Source: Gonium pectorale
Taxonomy: Eukaryota; Chlorophyta; Chlorophyceae; Chlamydomonadales; Volvocaceae
DNA: 64,000 bases
Reading direction: 5' to 3'
Assembly: GCA_001584585.1 (NCBI GenBank)
Contig: LSYV01000002.1
Coordinates: 3,353,601 to 3,417,600 of the forward strand
Both the position numbers and the translations under genes were made by a program. A model generated the notes under the pieces. That model made no database searches and was not told the DNA's origin. It saw nothing but the letters and a program-made list of their open reading frames with translations. The first letter of the stretch is position 1. Every line of letters begins with the position of its first letter. This document shows, piece by piece, positions 62,981 to 64,000 of this stretch.

Positions 62981-64000
62981 TTTAAAGTCAGACCCGAAAG
63001 CAGCCTGGGAAGTCTGCTCAATGGCTATAAGAAGTCGTCACGGCCGTACGGTGTTATCCTTTCGCTAGTTGGGTTGGGCATTCCGTTGAATTCGGGGATA
63101 ATGGCTCACAGTCACCGTGCATCATTCTTTTGCTGAATGTTCTGCGACAGGTCTGCAAGCACACGGCGTCGCTGTGCAAGTCGTCGACGCTGCACCCGCG
63201 TTGCATCTGCATTTGTGCAGCCAGGCATATGTGCATAAATTTGCACTCACTGTGCCTTTTGAACGGTGGAAAGCGAGACACCGGATAGGGCCATGCGGAA
63301 TCGGCTTCCTCGCCTGCTTCATTCTGTGCTGCCGTTAGAGGTACAAGGAAATGTGCCGATAACATGTCGCCGAAAACATTATCCTTGGTGCTGCTTGTCC
63401 CTACGATGGAAGGCAGAGCAACTGTGCTGATGGAAGGCCAACATGCGTCGACAGTCGACAGTGCACAACAACAGTGCACACCAACACAACTTCGTCCAGC
63501 TCTGCGTTTTCCTATGCAGCTCTCAGACTGTGGTTTGCACCGATATGCAACGCCCTGAGACTCCAGGTCCTGTCCCTAACCCTTCTTTGCAGCACTCTGG
63601 TGAGGTCGCCGACTTTGCCTTGTTCCCAACCCACCCGCCTAGCACTTAGCACCCATGGGTATTGAGTATGCAAGCGGGCTGCTTGGAATCTTGACAAGCA
63701 AAATCAGGTAGCGAGGAATGCACCTTCGGCTTGTGCGTCCGAGAGATGGATTCCTCGTTCGTCATAGATTTTGTTTCCTGCCGCAGCCTCCCGGAGTCCC
63801 GTTGATGCGGCCTCTGTTGCATCGTCAGTGTAGACTCTCCAGTCTTTGCGCCCGAGACCCACCTTCCTGTGACTACTCCCGCCCTGCAACTCCGGGCGGA
63901 CCCACGGGTCAGAGGCCCAGCAGGGGTCCATGTGCGGGTGCACACGTACAACGCCGGGCAAGACGTACTGCGCCACGTGTGCACATGTATTGTGCTGAGC
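62981..64000. other. SBPase upstream region and window end
   Basis: A TATA-like TTCTTATAG lies about 45 bases upstream of the SBPase ATG on the minus strand (near 63024-63033). Beyond about 63100 I see no splice-supported gene. One weak minus-strand frame at 63704-63976 is listed separately. Confidence 0.4.
63704..63976 (-). CDS. Weak hypothetical ORF, possible mobile-element fragment
   Basis: 90 codons beginning MAQYVLPGVVRVHPHMDP and ending before a TGA at 63704. The stretch DWRVYTDDATEAA...GNKIYDERG faintly recalls the start of retroelement RNase H domains (YTDG...; YDERG), but the second catalytic acidic position is not evident. Codon use is not G/C-biased, unlike the neighbouring genes. 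It could equally be chance, or the end of a gene lying mostly beyond 64000. Confidence 0.2.
   Translation of the reverse strand: MAQYVLPGVVRVHPHMDPCWASDPWVRPELQGGSSHRKVGLGRKDWRVYTDDATEAASTGLREAAAGNKIYDERGIHLSDAQAEGAFLAT

Overview
The window looks like nuclear DNA of a volvocine green alga (a Chlamydomonas/Volvox relative). The reasons are: GC-rich exons with strong G/C bias at third codon positions; many small introns with GTGCG/GTGAG donors and YYNCAG acceptors; TGTAA polyadenylation signals downstream of several stop codons; and a complete chloroplast sedoheptulose-1,7-bisphosphatase gene very close to the Chlamydomonas protein as I remember it. Exon models were built by hand from reading frame, splice-site and phase agreement. 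No alignment or transcript was available.

Layout from left to right: (1) the 5' part of a katanin p80 (PF15/KATNB1) gene on the minus strand, divergent from (2) an 11-exon cytosolic lysyl-tRNA synthetase, 1962-7355, whose ninth intron holds a five-unit repeat cluster; (3) a Mn-type cation diffusion facilitator (MTP/CDF), 8423-11807; (4) and (5) two very large tandem paralogues, about 12715-22508 and 23886-32748, each encoding ankyrin repeats, a low-complexity linker, a SPRY-like module, more ankyrin repeats and a C-terminal TKL-type protein kinase; (6) a C2-domain plus coiled-coil protein with a proline-rich tail, about 33808-43078; (7) on the minus strand, a 1505-residue Gln/Ala/Glu/Arg-rich coiled-coil protein of unknown function, 44303-49232, divergent from (8) a VIP1/PPIP5K inositol pyrophosphate synthase, 49898-58934; (9) on the minus strand, SBPase, 60234-62980. 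Two assembly gaps (N runs) fall at 13185-13511, probably inside an intron, and at 52958-53233, inside the VIP1 phosphatase-like domain.

The genes do not form a pathway: they are ordinary eukaryotic neighbours, two pairs of which share divergent promoters. The most unusual content is the tandem ANK/SPRY-like/ANK/kinase pair. The two copies share almost all intron positions and phases. They differ in linker chemistry (Pro-rich against Ala-rich), in an intron next to the DFG motif, and in a GC donor present in only one copy. Three well-supported GC-AG introns occur in the window.
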